A DNA stretch of 64,000 nucleotides from positions 1,365,501 through 1,429,500 of the forward strand of contig NZ_CP083539.1 in assembly GCF_025144335.1 (NCBI RefSeq). The letters run 5' to 3'. Under the pieces are notes generated by a model, which did no database searches, was not told the origin of the DNA, and saw nothing but the letters and a program-made list of their open reading frames with translations. Made by a program: the position numbers and the translations under genes. Shown here piece by piece: positions 18,822 to 27,105 of the stretch (positions are counted from its first letter, which is position 1; each line of letters opens with the position of its first letter). The DNA comes from Jannaschia sp. W003. GTDB lineage: Bacteria; Pseudomonadota; Alphaproteobacteria; Rhodobacterales; Rhodobacteraceae.

Positions 18822-19601
18822 CTAGCTTTCGAGCCGCGCCCGCAGCTCCAGCAGGTCGGCCCAGGCCTGCCGCTTCGCGTGGGGCTGGCGCAGCAGGTAG
18901 GCGGGGTGGAGCATGGGCAGCACCGGCAGGCCCATCGCCTCGTCCCAGCGACCCCGGAGCTTGGTGATGCCGCGCTTGCCCAGCACCGCGTTGCAGGCGT
19001 GGTTGCCCATGAGCACCAGCACCTCGGGCGCGGCCAGCGCCACGTGGCGGCGCAGGAACGGCAGCATCATCGCCACCTCGGCCGGCTCGGGGTCGCGGTT
19101 ACCGGGCGGGCGCCAGGGCAGGACGTTGGTGATGTAGACGGCGCGGCCGGCGTCCTCGTGGCCGCGGGCGAGGCCGATGGCGCCGAGCATCCGGTCGAGG
19201 AGCTTGCCGGCCTGTCCCACGAAGGGCCTGCCAGAGCGGTCCTCCTCGCGGCCCGGCGCCTCGCCCACGATCATGACGCGGGCGCCGGGGCGGCCATCGG
19301 CGAACACGAGGTTCTGGGCGCCCATGCGAAGATCGCAGTGGGGATAGCGCCCGAGCGCCTCGCGCAGGGCGGGCAGGTCGGCGGCCTCGGCGGCGGCGGC
19401 CTCGGCGGCGGCGATGGGGTCGCGCGGCGCCTCGGCGCGGGGCGCGGCGTGAGGGGCGGGGTCGCGCCGCTGCGGCGCGGGCATGCGCTCGGGCAGGGCG
19501 AAGCGGTCCACGGGGCGGGCCTCGAGCGCGGCATCGACGCCCATCTCGATCTGCCATTCGAGAAGCGCGCGGGCCGTGGCGGGGTCGAGGTCGGGGCTCA
19601 T
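18822..19601 (-). CDS. family 4-type uracil-DNA glycosylase lacking Fe-S cysteines
   Basis: This 259-residue base-excision repair enzyme removes uracil from DNA. The catalytic motif 1 (GEAPGREEDRSGRPFVG) and motif 2 (MLHPAYLLRQP) are intact, with RPPGNRDPEPAE between them. Family 4 enzymes hold a 4Fe-4S cluster through four cysteines, including a CxxC near the N-terminus. Here only two cysteines occur (YPHCDLR and GNHACNA) and the usual KCRPP position reads LPWRPP, so a cluster is unlikely. About 75 N-terminal residues are Ala/Pro-rich and probably disordered. It is divergent from pyrB. Confidence 0.88.
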   Translation of the reverse strand: MSPDLDPATARALLEWQIEMGVDAALEARPVDRFALPERMPAPQRRDPAPHAAPRAEAPRDPIAAAEAAAAEAADLPALREALGRYPHCDLRMGAQNLVFADGRPGARVMIVGEAPGREEDRSGRPFVGQAGKLLDRMLGAIGLARGHEDAGRAVYITNVLPWRPPGNRDPEPAEVAMMLPFLRRHVALAAPEVLVLMGNHACNAVLGKRGITKLRGRWDEAMGLPVLPMLHPAYLLRQPHAKRQAWADLLELRARLES

Positions 19602-19680
19602 GGGATGGAGATAGGGGGCCGGGGCGCCCGGCGCCAGCGGGGCCTTGTGCCCGGGCGCCGCCCCGTCGCATCACGGCGCC

Positions 19681-20613
19681 ATGGAGTTCCGCCAGCGCCA
19701 CCTGCTCGGGATCGAGCCGCTCGCCCCGCGCGAGATCACCGCCGTGCTCGACCGCGCGCAGGACTACGCGGAGGCGGCGCGGCGGGGCCAGAAGCACGGC
19801 GACGCGCTCGAGGGCCTCACGCAGGTCAACATGTTCTTCGAGGCCTCGACCCGCACCCAGGCCAGCTTCGAGATCGCCGGCAAGCGCCTCGGCGCCGACG
19901 TGATGAGCATGGCGATGCAGACCTCGTCGCTGTCGAAGGGCGAGACGCTGATCGACACCGCCACCACGATCAACGCCATGCGCCCCGACCTGCTGGTGGT
20001 GCGCCACCCGCACTCGGGCGCGGTCAACCTCCTGGCCGAGAAGGTGGAATGCGCCGTGCTCAACGCCGGCGACGGGCGCCACGAGCACCCCACGCAGGCG
20101 CTGCTGGATGCCCTGACCATCCGCCGCGCCAAGGGGCGGCTGCACCGCCTGACCGTCGCCATCTGCGGCGACATCGCCCACAGCCGGGTGGCGCGCTCGA
20201 ACCTGATCCTGCTCGGCAAGATGGAGAACCGGGTGCGTCTCGTCGGGCCGCCCACGCTGATGCCGCCCGGCGTGGCGGAGCTGGGGGTCGAAGTGACCGA
20301 CGACATGGAGGCGGGGCTGCAGGGCGCCGACGTGGTGATGATGCTGCGCCTCCAGCGCGAGCGCATGGACGGCGCCTTCATCCCCTCGGAGCGCGAGTAC
20401 TACCACCGCTTCGGACTGGACGCCGAGAAGCTGGCCCACGCCGCGCCCGACGCCATCGTGATGCACCCGGGGCCGATGAACCGGGGCGTGGAGATCGACG
20501 GCACCATCGCCGACGACCTCACCCGCTCGGTAATCCGCGAGCAGGTGGAGATGGGCGTGGCCGTCCGCATGGCGGCCATGGACCTGCTGGTGGCGGCGCG
20601 GCGCGAACCCTGA
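19681..20613 (+). CDS. pyrB: aspartate carbamoyltransferase catalytic subunit PyrB
   Basis: PyrB joins carbamoyl phosphate and aspartate in pyrimidine synthesis. The 310-residue product has the carbamoyl-phosphate loop [13 protein letters not shown], the family segment [17 protein letters not shown], and the C-terminal [15 protein letters not shown] 19681 gives the usual N-terminus [14 protein letters not shown]. It is followed by a small hypothetical gene and a dihydroorotase-like gene without a metal site. That layout fits the type in which PyrB assembles with an inactive dihydroorotase instead of PyrI. Confidence 0.97.
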   Translation: MEFRQRHLLGIEPLAPREITAVLDRAQDYAEAARRGQKHGDALEGLTQVNMFFEASTRTQASFEIAGKRLGADVMSMAMQTSSLSKGETLIDTATTINAMRPDLLVVRHPHSGAVNLLAEKVECAVLNAGDGRHEHPTQALLDALTIRRAKGRLHRLTVAICGDIAHSRVARSNLILLGKMENRVRLVGPPTLMPPGVAELGVEVTDDMEAGLQGADVVMMLRLQRERMDGAFIPSEREYYHRFGLDAEKLAHAAPDAIVMHPGPMNRGVEIDGTIADDLTRSVIREQVEMGVAVRMAAMDLLVAARREP

Positions 20614-20659
20614 GGCGCGCGGGCGCGTTGGGGCCCTGCACATCCACCGGAGGCCCGTC

Positions 20660-21193
20660 ATGTCGATCCCGATCCCCCCCAACGACACCCGCGTCCACGT
20701 CTTCCGCCTGCGCGGCGAGGGCGATCCGATCCCGACCCAGACGTTCCTGGAGGGCGGCGGAGACCATGCGCGGGTGCGCGCGGCCCTGGGCGCGTCGGAC
20801 GTCGATCCGGCGCAGGTCGAGGTGTTCGCGGTGTCCGACATCGCGCCCATGAGCGTGCGCGACTACCTCGCCCAGGCCCACGACGTGCCGCAGGCGGCGA
20901 TGGCGGCCGACGGGGCGCGGCTGGACGCGCTCACGGGGCGGGTGATGGTGGCGGGGCCGCGCGCCCTCCGCGGCGTCGCGGCGCTGGAGCCCGAGGCGGG
21001 CGTGGAGCACGTGGGCGCCTACGGCACGCCCGTGGCCGACGACTCGCCCCAGGCCATGCCGCGCGCCGCGTCCGAGCCGCCGCGCATCGCCACCCCCGCC
21101 GCGGCGGTGGACGAGGGGCCGCGGGGCAAGACGATCCTGTGGGTGGTGCTGGCGGCGGTCGCGGTGGCGGTGCTGGTGGTGCTGCTGCTGTAG
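20660..21193 (+). CDS. tail-anchored hypothetical protein between pyrB and pyrC
   Basis: I do not recognise a characterised family for this 177-residue protein. A soluble N-terminal part (VHVFRLRGEGDPIPTQTFLEGG, then VFAVSDIAPMSVRDYLAQAH) is followed by a Pro/Ala-rich linker. It ends with a single C-terminal membrane segment (ILWVVLAAVAVAVLVVLLL), so it is probably tail-anchored in the inner membrane facing the cytoplasm. CACCGGAGG precedes the ATG. I recall a gene of this kind at the same place in other Rhodobacterales pyr clusters. It may share the pyrB transcript; any role in pyrimidine synthesis is conjecture. Confidence 0.75.
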   Translation: MSIPIPPNDTRVHVFRLRGEGDPIPTQTFLEGGGDHARVRAALGASDVDPAQVEVFAVSDIAPMSVRDYLAQAHDVPQAAMAADGARLDALTGRVMVAGPRALRGVAALEPEAGVEHVGAYGTPVADDSPQAMPRAASEPPRIATPAAAVDEGPRGKTILWVVLAAVAVAVLVVLLL

Positions 21194-21214
21194 GGAGGCG
21201 GTTCCGTTTGGCGA

Positions 21215-21351
21215 CGCCCCGGCCTCGCGCCGGGGCCTCCGGTTGACGTTGGCGATGGTCGGTGAGCGGGGCCGAAGGCTGGCCTGCCGTGCGCCTCGTT
21301 CCGTGCGGCATCTCCGACCGACACCCGAAGCTCCGGCACGGGGTCCGGGCG
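21215..21351 (-). repeat. palindromic repeat, copy C (inverted and longer)
   Basis: Read on the minus strand this unit ends GCCAACGTCAACCGGAGG followed by CCCCGGCGCGAGGCCGGGG, nearly identical to the right half of copy A1. It lies in the opposite orientation and spans about 137 rather than 99 bases, with a degenerate outer arm. It occupies the pyrC upstream gap. Confidence 0.65.
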
Positions 21352-21403
21352 TGGCCCCCCTGCACGATTGCGCCGCTTCCGCCCCGCCGCTAGCACGGGC
21401 GCC

Positions 21404-22672
21404 ATGGCCACGCTTTTCACCGACGCCCGACTGATCGACCCCGTGGCCGGCGAGGAGCGCCGGGGCGAGCTCCGCGTAGAGCGCGGGCGCATCGCCGGGC
21501 CGGGTCCGGTGGCCGAAGTCGTCGACTGCCGGGGCCGCTGCCTCGCCCCGGGCATCGTGGACTGGGGCGTGAAGGTCGGCGAGCCGGGCGAGCGCCACAA
21601 GGAAAGCTTCCGCACCGCCGGACTGGCCGCCGCCGCCGGGGGCGTCACCACGATGGTCTGCCGCCCCGACACGCTGCCGCCCATCGACAGCCCCGAGATC
21701 CTGGCCCAGGCCCGCGCCCGCGCCACCGAGTCGGTCGTGCGGGTGGAGCACATGGCGTCCCTCACCCGCGCCCGCGAGGGCCGCGAGATGAGCGAGATCG
21801 GCTTCCTGCTGGATGCGGGCGCCGTGGCCTTCACCGACGGCGTGCGGGTGCTGCGCGACGCCCGCACCCTCTCGCGCTGCCTGAGCTACGCCCGCTCGCT
21901 GGGGGCGCTCGTGGTGGGGCACCCGCAGGAGCCGACGCTCTCGGCCGGGGCCTGCGTGACCTCGGGCAAGTTCGCCACCCTGCGCGGCCTGCCGGGCGTG
22001 GCCCCCGTGGCCGAGCGCATGGGGCTGGACCGCGACCTGGCCTTGGTCGAGGCCACGCGCGCCCGCTGGCACGCCGACCAGATCACCGTGGCCGCCGCGC
22101 TGCCCGCCCTGCGGCGCGCGCGCGAGGCGGGGCTGGACGTGACCGCGGGCACCTCGATCCACCACCTGACGCTGAACGCGCTGGACGTTGCCGACTACCG
22201 CACCTTCTTCAAGGTCACGCCCCCCCTGCGCGACGAGGAGGACCGCCTCGCGGTCGTCGAGGCGCTGGCCGAGGGGCTGATCGACTGCGTGGGCAGCTTC
22301 CACACGCCGCAGGACGAGGAGTCGAAGCGCCTGCCCTTCGAGGCCGCCGCGCCTGGCGCCGTGGGGCTGGAGACGCTGCTGCCCGCTGCCATGCGCCTCG
22401 TCCATGCGGGGCATCTGGACCTGCCCAGCTTATGGCGCGCGCTCTCGACCAACCCCGCGCGGCGGCTGGGGCTGGAGGGCGGCACGCTGGAGCGCGGCGC
22501 GCCCGCCGACCTCGTGCTGTTCGACCCCGACGCCCCCTTCGTGATGGACCGCTTCCGCCTGCGGTCGAAGGCGAAGAACACCCCCTTCGACGAGGCGCGC
22601 ATGGAAGGAAGGGTGCTGGGCACCTGGGTCGCCGGCGCCCGCGTCTTCGCACCGGAATCCGCCCATGCCTGA
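21404..22672 (+). CDS. pyrC: dihydroorotase-like protein, probably catalytically inactive (PyrC')
   Basis: The 422-residue product has the amidohydrolase (type I dihydroorotase) fold and position in a pyr cluster, but the metal-binding HxH after the first strand is missing: the usual DxHVHLREPG region reads VDWGVKVGEPGERH. The late catalytic Asp of the TDHAPH motif is also absent (VGSFHTPQDEES). In pseudomonads and relatives such inactive homologues (PyrC') are structural partners that PyrB needs. I infer that role here; a working dihydroorotase should be encoded elsewhere. ATG 21404 gives MATLFTDARLIDP. The 3' end overlaps plsY by eight bases. Confidence 0.9.
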   Translation: MATLFTDARLIDPVAGEERRGELRVERGRIAGPGPVAEVVDCRGRCLAPGIVDWGVKVGEPGERHKESFRTAGLAAAAGGVTTMVCRPDTLPPIDSPEILAQARARATESVVRVEHMASLTRAREGREMSEIGFLLDAGAVAFTDGVRVLRDARTLSRCLSYARSLGALVVGHPQEPTLSAGACVTSGKFATLRGLPGVAPVAERMGLDRDLALVEATRARWHADQITVAAALPALRRAREAGLDVTAGTSIHHLTLNALDVADYRTFFKVTPPLRDEEDRLAVVEALAEGLIDCVGSFHTPQDEESKRLPFEAAAPGAVGLETLLPAAMRLVHAGHLDLPSLWRALSTNPARRLGLEGGTLERGAPADLVLFDPDAPFVMDRFRLRSKAKNTPFDEARMEGRVLGTWVAGARVFAPESAHA

Positions 22673-23267
22673 GATCCACGCTTGGCCCTCGACCCTCGTC
22701 CTGGTGGCGCTGGCCGCCTACGCGCTGGGCTCGGTCCCCTTCGGCATCGTCTGGGCGCGGGCCTTCGGGCTGGGCGACCTGCGGCGGATCGGCTCGGGCA
22801 ACATCGGCGCCACCAACGTGCTGCGCACGGGCAACAAGCCCGCCGCCTTCCTCACGCTGGTCTGCGACGCGGGCAAGGGGGCCTTCGCGGTGCTGCTGGC
22901 GCGCGCGCTGATCGGCGAGGACGCCGCGCAGGTGGCCGCGCTGGCGGCGTTCCTCGGACACTGCTTCCCGGTCTGGCTGCAGTTCCATGGCGGCAAGGGC
23001 GTGGCGACCTTCCTCGGCACGCTGCTGGCGCTGTCGTTCCCGCTCGGGCTCGCCACCTGTGCCGCCTGGCTGGCGGTGGCGGCCGCGGCACGCATCTCGT
23101 CGCTCGCGGCGATCCTCGCGGCCGTGGCCTCGCCGCTCCTGGCGCTGTGGCTGCGGCCCGACTCCGTGCTGCTCTGCGCGGCCCTGGCGGCGATGATCCT
23201 CTACCGGCACGGGCCCAACATCCGCCGGCTTCGGGCGGGCGAGGAGCCGCGCATCGGCCGGAAGTGA
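22665..23267 (+). CDS. plsY: acyl-phosphate:glycerol-3-phosphate acyltransferase PlsY
   Basis: This 200-residue integral membrane enzyme starts phospholipid synthesis by acylating glycerol-3-phosphate from acyl-phosphate. PlsY motifs are present in order: GSVPFGIVWARAFG with IGSGNIGATNVLRTG, the GHCFPVWLQFHGGKGVAT loop, and a C-terminal YRHGPNIRRLRAGEE. Five hydrophobic segments fit the family. It overlaps the pyrC' gene by eight bases and ends the pyr cluster transcript. Confidence 0.96.
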   Translation: MPEIHAWPSTLVLVALAAYALGSVPFGIVWARAFGLGDLRRIGSGNIGATNVLRTGNKPAAFLTLVCDAGKGAFAVLLARALIGEDAAQVAALAAFLGHCFPVWLQFHGGKGVATFLGTLLALSFPLGLATCAAWLAVAAAARISSLAAILAAVASPLLALWLRPDSVLLCAALAAMILYRHGPNIRRLRAGEEPRIGRK

Positions 23268-23302
23268 GGCGGCGGGGTGCGTCGGCGCGGGGAGGCATCG
23301 GC

Positions 23303-23590
23303 ATGACCATGTCCGGCGGCGATCCGGACCCCGCCGACGCGGTCGCGCGGGCGCTGGACGCGCTGCCCTGGGGCACGTTCCGGGGGCGGAGCCTCGGGCA
23401 CGAGTGGATCGTGTCGCGGACCCGCTTCAACGGCGGCGCCTCCGAGAAGGTCGTGGCCCGCGCGCTGGGCGCCGAAGGCTACGTCAGCACGAACCTCTAC
23501 CGCCTTGCGCGGGGGCCGGCCCTGCGGCCCTGCGAGATGCCGGCCGACGACGTGGTGCGCTTCGTGCTCGACCTCGTGCCCTGCCGCTGA
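23303..23590 (+). CDS. short hypothetical protein
   Basis: I do not recognise this 95-residue product. It is soluble, with a Trp-rich N-terminal part (LDALPWGTFRGRSLGHEWIV) and a C-terminal VVRFVLDLVPCR. GGGGAGGCATCGGC precedes ATG 23303, and codon use matches the surroundings. The reading frame is open without stops and no opposing gene claims the space, so it is probably real. It lies 35 bases after plsY and converges with gshA, 22 bases away. Confidence 0.6.
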   Translation: MTMSGGDPDPADAVARALDALPWGTFRGRSLGHEWIVSRTRFNGGASEKVVARALGAEGYVSTNLYRLARGPALRPCEMPADDVVRFVLDLVPCR

Positions 23591-23612
23591 CGCCCGCGGG
23601 GAAGGGGCACCG

Positions 23613-24983
23613 TCAGTAGCTGCGCTCGGCGTAGATGCGGGAGAGATCGCCGTTCCACTCGCCGTGATAGGCTTCCAGCAGCTCGTCGGCGGGGGCCTTG
23701 CCGGTTTCGACGCTCTCGCGGAGCGCGTTCAGGAAGTGGGTCTCGTCGGGCACCAACCCCCCGGCGCCGGGGCGGGCGCGGGCCTTCAGGCCCGCCTCGG
23801 CGATGCGGAGCACCTCGCGGGCGAGGTCGTGCATCCGAACGCCGTGGGTCTCGGCCTGCAGCCCGTCCTCGGAGGCGGCGACCCGCAGCGCGAGGCGCGT
23901 CTCCTGGTCCCAGTGCTTGCACAGGTCCCAGGCGGCATCGAGGGCGCCCGCGTCGTACATCAGGCCGACCCAGAGCGCGGGCAGGGCGCAGAGGCGCCGC
24001 CACGGGCCGCCGTCGGCGCCGCGCATCTCCATGTATTTCTTGATGCGCGCCTCGGGGAACAGGGTGGTGAGGTGGTCGGCCCAATCCGAGAGGGTGGGCT
24101 TCTCGCCGGGCAGGGCGGGCAGCTCGCCGCGCAGGAAGTCGCGGAAGGACATGCCCAACGCGTCTATGTAGCGCCCCTGGCGGTAGACGAAGTACATCGG
24201 GACATCGAGCGCGTACTCGGCCCACCGCTCGAAGCCCATGCCGTCCTCGAACACGAAGGCGGGGATGCCGGTGCGGGCCGCATCCAGGTCGCGCCAGACG
24301 CGGGCGCGCCAGGACTTGTGGCCGTTGGGGGCGCCATCCAGGAAGGGCGAGTTGGCGAAGAGCGCGGTGGCCACGGGCTGCAGCGCCATGGCTACCCGCA
24401 GCTTCTTCACCATGTCCGCCTCGGAGGCGAAGTCGAGGTTCACCTGCACGGTGCAGGTGCGCCGCATCATGGTGCGGCCCATGGTGCCCACGCGCTCCAT
24501 GTAGGCGTCCATGAGCTTGTAGCGGCCCTTGGGCATCAGCGGCATGTCCTCGTGCCGCCAGATCGGGGCGGCGCCGAGGCCAATGAACTTCACGCCGATC
24601 TCGTCGGCCACGCCGCGCACCTCGCGCAGGTGGTCGTTCACCTCGTCGCAGGTGTGGTGGATGGTCTCCACGGGGGCGCCCGACAGCTCGAGCTGGCCGC
24701 CCGGCTCTAGGGAGACGTTGGCGCCGTCCTTCTCGAGCCCGATCAGGAGGCCGCCCTCCTCGACGGGCGTCCAGCCGAAGCGGTCGCGCAGGCCGGCGAG
24801 GACCGCGTGGATCGAGCGCTCGCCCTCGTAGGGAAGGGGCTTCAGGGTGTCGGCGCAGTAGCCGAACTTCTCGTGCTCGGTGCCGATGCGCCAGTCCGCC
24901 TCCGGCTTGCAACCCGAGGCCATGTAGCCGGCGAGCTGGTCGTGGCTCTCGATGGGGCCGCCGCCGGACTGGGGAATGGACAT
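23613..24983 (-). CDS. gshA: glutamate-cysteine ligase GshA (plant/alphaproteobacterial type)
   Basis: This is the first step of glutathione synthesis, ATP-dependent joining of glutamate and cysteine in the cytoplasm. The 456-residue product matches the plant-type GCS2 ligases: IGTEHEKFGYC near residue 38, LEPGGQLELSGAP, the TCTVQVNLDFASEADM segment and the C-terminal RARPGAGGLVPDE. Length is normal. It is the last gene of a minus-strand run (rsmE, GNAT, membrane protein, gshA) and is separated by 48 bases from the membrane protein gene. Confidence 0.96.
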   Translation of the reverse strand: MSIPQSGGGPIESHDQLAGYMASGCKPEADWRIGTEHEKFGYCADTLKPLPYEGERSIHAVLAGLRDRFGWTPVEEGGLLIGLEKDGANVSLEPGGQLELSGAPVETIHHTCDEVNDHLREVRGVADEIGVKFIGLGAAPIWRHEDMPLMPKGRYKLMDAYMERVGTMGRTMMRRTCTVQVNLDFASEADMVKKLRVAMALQPVATALFANSPFLDGAPNGHKSWRARVWRDLDAARTGIPAFVFEDGMGFERWAEYALDVPMYFVYRQGRYIDALGMSFRDFLRGELPALPGEKPTLSDWADHLTTLFPEARIKKYMEMRGADGGPWRRLCALPALWVGLMYDAGALDAAWDLCKHWDQETRLALRVAASEDGLQAETHGVRMHDLAREVLRIAEAGLKARARPGAGGLVPDETHFLNALRESVETGKAPADELLEAYHGEWNGDLSRIYAERSY

Positions 24984-25031
24984 GCGCGGGCCTCCTCGGG
25001 GTTGCCGGGGAGGACTGAAAGCGCGGGGCGC

Positions 25032-25550
25032 TCAAGTCAAGGCGGCATGGCCGCGGCGGCGCCACACCACGACGAGGCCGGGTGTGCGCCCGCGCAGGGC
25101 CCGCACCATCGCGCCGCCGTCGAGGCCGGGCAGGGGGGCGAGGGCATCGAGCAGCGCGTCGTGGCCCACCGCGCCCTCGGGGATGAACAGCGTCGCGCCG
25201 GCGGTGTCCGTGAGGCGCCAGAACCCCTCGCCCTCGGGGCCGCGGGTGCGGCGGAACGCGACCTCGGCCACGGCATCGAGCGCCATGGTGCCGCCCATCA
25301 CGGGGGCCATGTAGGTGATGCGGCCCTCGTCCACCTCCACGACGCCCGGCGCCTCGGAATCGGAGCGGAAGCGCGCGTGGCGCAGGCCCGAGACAAGCAG
25401 CACCGCGCCCAGCGCCACGAGGGCCGCGCCGAACAGGGCGGGCAGGCCATAGGACACGGTCCAGAGCCAGAGGCCCGCGGCGACGGCGAGGCCGCCCGCG
25501 ATCGCCTCGCGCCAGCGCAAGAGCGCGGCGGCGGCCTCGGGGCGGATCAT
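25032..25550 (-). CDS. membrane protein of unknown function
   Basis: This 172-residue protein has two adjacent membrane segments near the N-terminus (AIAGGLAVAAGLWLWTV and LFGAALVALGAVLLVSGL). A cytoplasmic C-terminal part follows (VVEVDEGRITYMAP and FWRLTDTAGATLFIPEGA) that resembles a small beta-rich domain of the bacterial PH type; that comparison is weak. Its ATG overlaps the end of the GNAT gene (ATGA), so it is part of that operon. I cannot name a function. Confidence 0.7.
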   Translation of the reverse strand: MIRPEAAAALLRWREAIAGGLAVAAGLWLWTVSYGLPALFGAALVALGAVLLVSGLRHARFRSDSEAPGVVEVDEGRITYMAPVMGGTMALDAVAEVAFRRTRGPEGEGFWRLTDTAGATLFIPEGAVGHDALLDALAPLPGLDGGAMVRALRGRTPGLVVVWRRRGHAALT

Positions 25551-26368
25551 GCCGCGGCCTCCGGCTCGAGGAGGGCGAGGGCGAAGGTGCCCGCGCGGTG
25601 GAAGCCGAGACGCTCGTAGACGCTCGCCGCGGCCGGCGAGGCGGCGAAGAGGGTGGCGCGGCGTACGCCGGCGGCGCGCGCCTCGGCGAGGTGCTGCGCG
25701 ACAGCCAGGGCGCCGAGGCCCCGGCGGCGCAGGGCGGGAGGCACGAAGACGCTGCCGACCTGCACGATGTCGGGCAGCCGGGCGTTGAACCCCGTGAGCG
25801 CGACCGGCGCCCCGTCCACCACGAGGATGCGGTGGGAGTCCTCGGCGGTCCAGCGCCGCACGGTGGCCTCGGCCCCCGCCGGGTCGCCGTGCCCGAGGTG
25901 CAGCTCGCGCTCGTAGGCGAGGCGCCACGCCGCGGCGGTGGCCGGGTCGCGGGAGATGGGGACGAGGCGCCCCGCGCCGGGCGGCACGGCGAGTGAGTCG
26001 AGGTCCAGCGCATACTGCGGCTCGTCGTCGGAGAGCAGGGCGGGGCGGCGGTCGAGGTTCGCGGCCCGCATCAGCGGGCGCACGACATGGGCGGCGCCGG
26101 CGAGGCCCGTCACGGGGGCGTCCCCGAGCAGGGGCACCGCGCGGGTGGCGTCGAAGCCAGCATCCCAGACCGGCAGCGCCATGCCCCGGCGGGTGAGGCC
26201 GAGGGCTGCGGTAGGGTCGGGCGCGTCGACCCAGAAGCGGGTCGCGTTCGGGTGCGCACCATGCAGACCGTGGGCGGCGAGGTTGGCGAGCGGGAACATC
26301 GCGTCCAGCAGATGCGCGCGCAGGAAGCGCTCCAGCGCGGGGCGCTCGGCGGGGCCGACGGGGATCAC
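25547..26368 (-). CDS. GNAT-family N-acetyltransferase
   Basis: The C-terminal half of this 273-residue protein is a GNAT acetyltransferase: the acetyl-CoA loop reads VFVPPALRRRGLGALAVAQHL, with SPAAASVYERLGFHRAGTF as motif B. The N-terminal half is GNAT-like but lacks an obvious CoA loop, suggesting a tandem fold as in FR47-type enzymes. The substrate is unknown. The GTG start overlaps the rsmE stop (GTGA), and the stop overlaps the next gene, so all three are translationally coupled. The much longer open frame upstream reads through rsmE in the wrong frame. Confidence 0.85.
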   Translation of the reverse strand: MIPVGPAERPALERFLRAHLLDAMFPLANLAAHGLHGAHPNATRFWVDAPDPTAALGLTRRGMALPVWDAGFDATRAVPLLGDAPVTGLAGAAHVVRPLMRAANLDRRPALLSDDEPQYALDLDSLAVPPGAGRLVPISRDPATAAAWRLAYERELHLGHGDPAGAEATVRRWTAEDSHRILVVDGAPVALTGFNARLPDIVQVGSVFVPPALRRRGLGALAVAQHLAEARAAGVRRATLFAASPAAASVYERLGFHRAGTFALALLEPEAAA

Positions 26369-27105
26369 CGCCAGTCCCCTTGCGTCCACTGCCACAGCGT
26401 CAGCGCCGCGACGGCGGCGGTGTCGGCGCGCAGGATGCGGGGGCCGAGGGCGACGGGGACGGAGGCCGCCATGCCCCGGAGGCGCGCGCGCTCGGCGTCC
26501 GAGAAGCCGCCCTCGGGGCCGACGAGGATCGCGGCGGGGGCGGGCGGCATGGCGCCACCTTCGCCGCCGCGCGCCCAGTGAGGGTCGTCGGAGAGGGTCT
26601 CGTCGGCGAACACCAGCGCGCGGGCATCGTCCCATGCATCGAGCACCTTGGCCAGCGGGCGCAGCTCCTCCACCTCGGGCACGAAGGTGCCGCCGCACTG
26701 CTCGGCGGCCTCCACGGCGTGGGCCTGCAGGCGGTCCCGGCGCACGCGCTCGGAGTTGGTGTGCTCGGTCATCACGGGCAGGATGCGCCGCGCGCCCAGC
26801 TCGGTGGCCTTCTCTACGATGAAGTCGGTGCGGGCCTTCTTGATGGGCGCGAACAGGAGCCAGAGGTCGGGCGGGTCGCGCTGGGGGGCCACCCGGCGCG
26901 CGCAGACGGCCACGCCGCGGCGCTTGCCCAGCTCCGCGATCTCGGCCTCCCACGCGCCCGAGCGCCCGTCGAACAGCTCCACCCGCGCGCCCGGCTCGAG
27001 CCGCATCACGGCGCGCAGGTAGTGCGCCTGGTCCGCGTCCAGGGCCACCGATTGCCCGCTGCCGAGCGCCTGCGCTACATGGAGCCGAACCAAGGGACAC
27101 CTCAT
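26365..27105 (-). CDS. rsmE: 16S rRNA m3U1498 methyltransferase RsmE
   Basis: This 246-residue SPOUT methyltransferase modifies U1498 in 16S rRNA. An N-terminal PUA-like domain (VALDADQAHYLRAVMRLEPG) precedes the trefoil-knot SAM site with ILVGPEGGFSDAE and GPRILRADTAAVAAL. The motif APIKKARTDFIVEKATELG is typical. Its ATG (27103-27105) overlaps the ubiA ATG on the other strand within TCATGA, so each gene's leader lies inside the other gene. GAGG lies five bases upstream of the ATG. Confidence 0.95.
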   Translation of the reverse strand: MRCPLVRLHVAQALGSGQSVALDADQAHYLRAVMRLEPGARVELFDGRSGAWEAEIAELGKRRGVAVCARRVAPQRDPPDLWLLFAPIKKARTDFIVEKATELGARRILPVMTEHTNSERVRRDRLQAHAVEAAEQCGGTFVPEVEELRPLAKVLDAWDDARALVFADETLSDDPHWARGGEGGAMPPAPAAILVGPEGGFSDAERARLRGMAASVPVALGPRILRADTAAVAALTLWQWTQGDWR

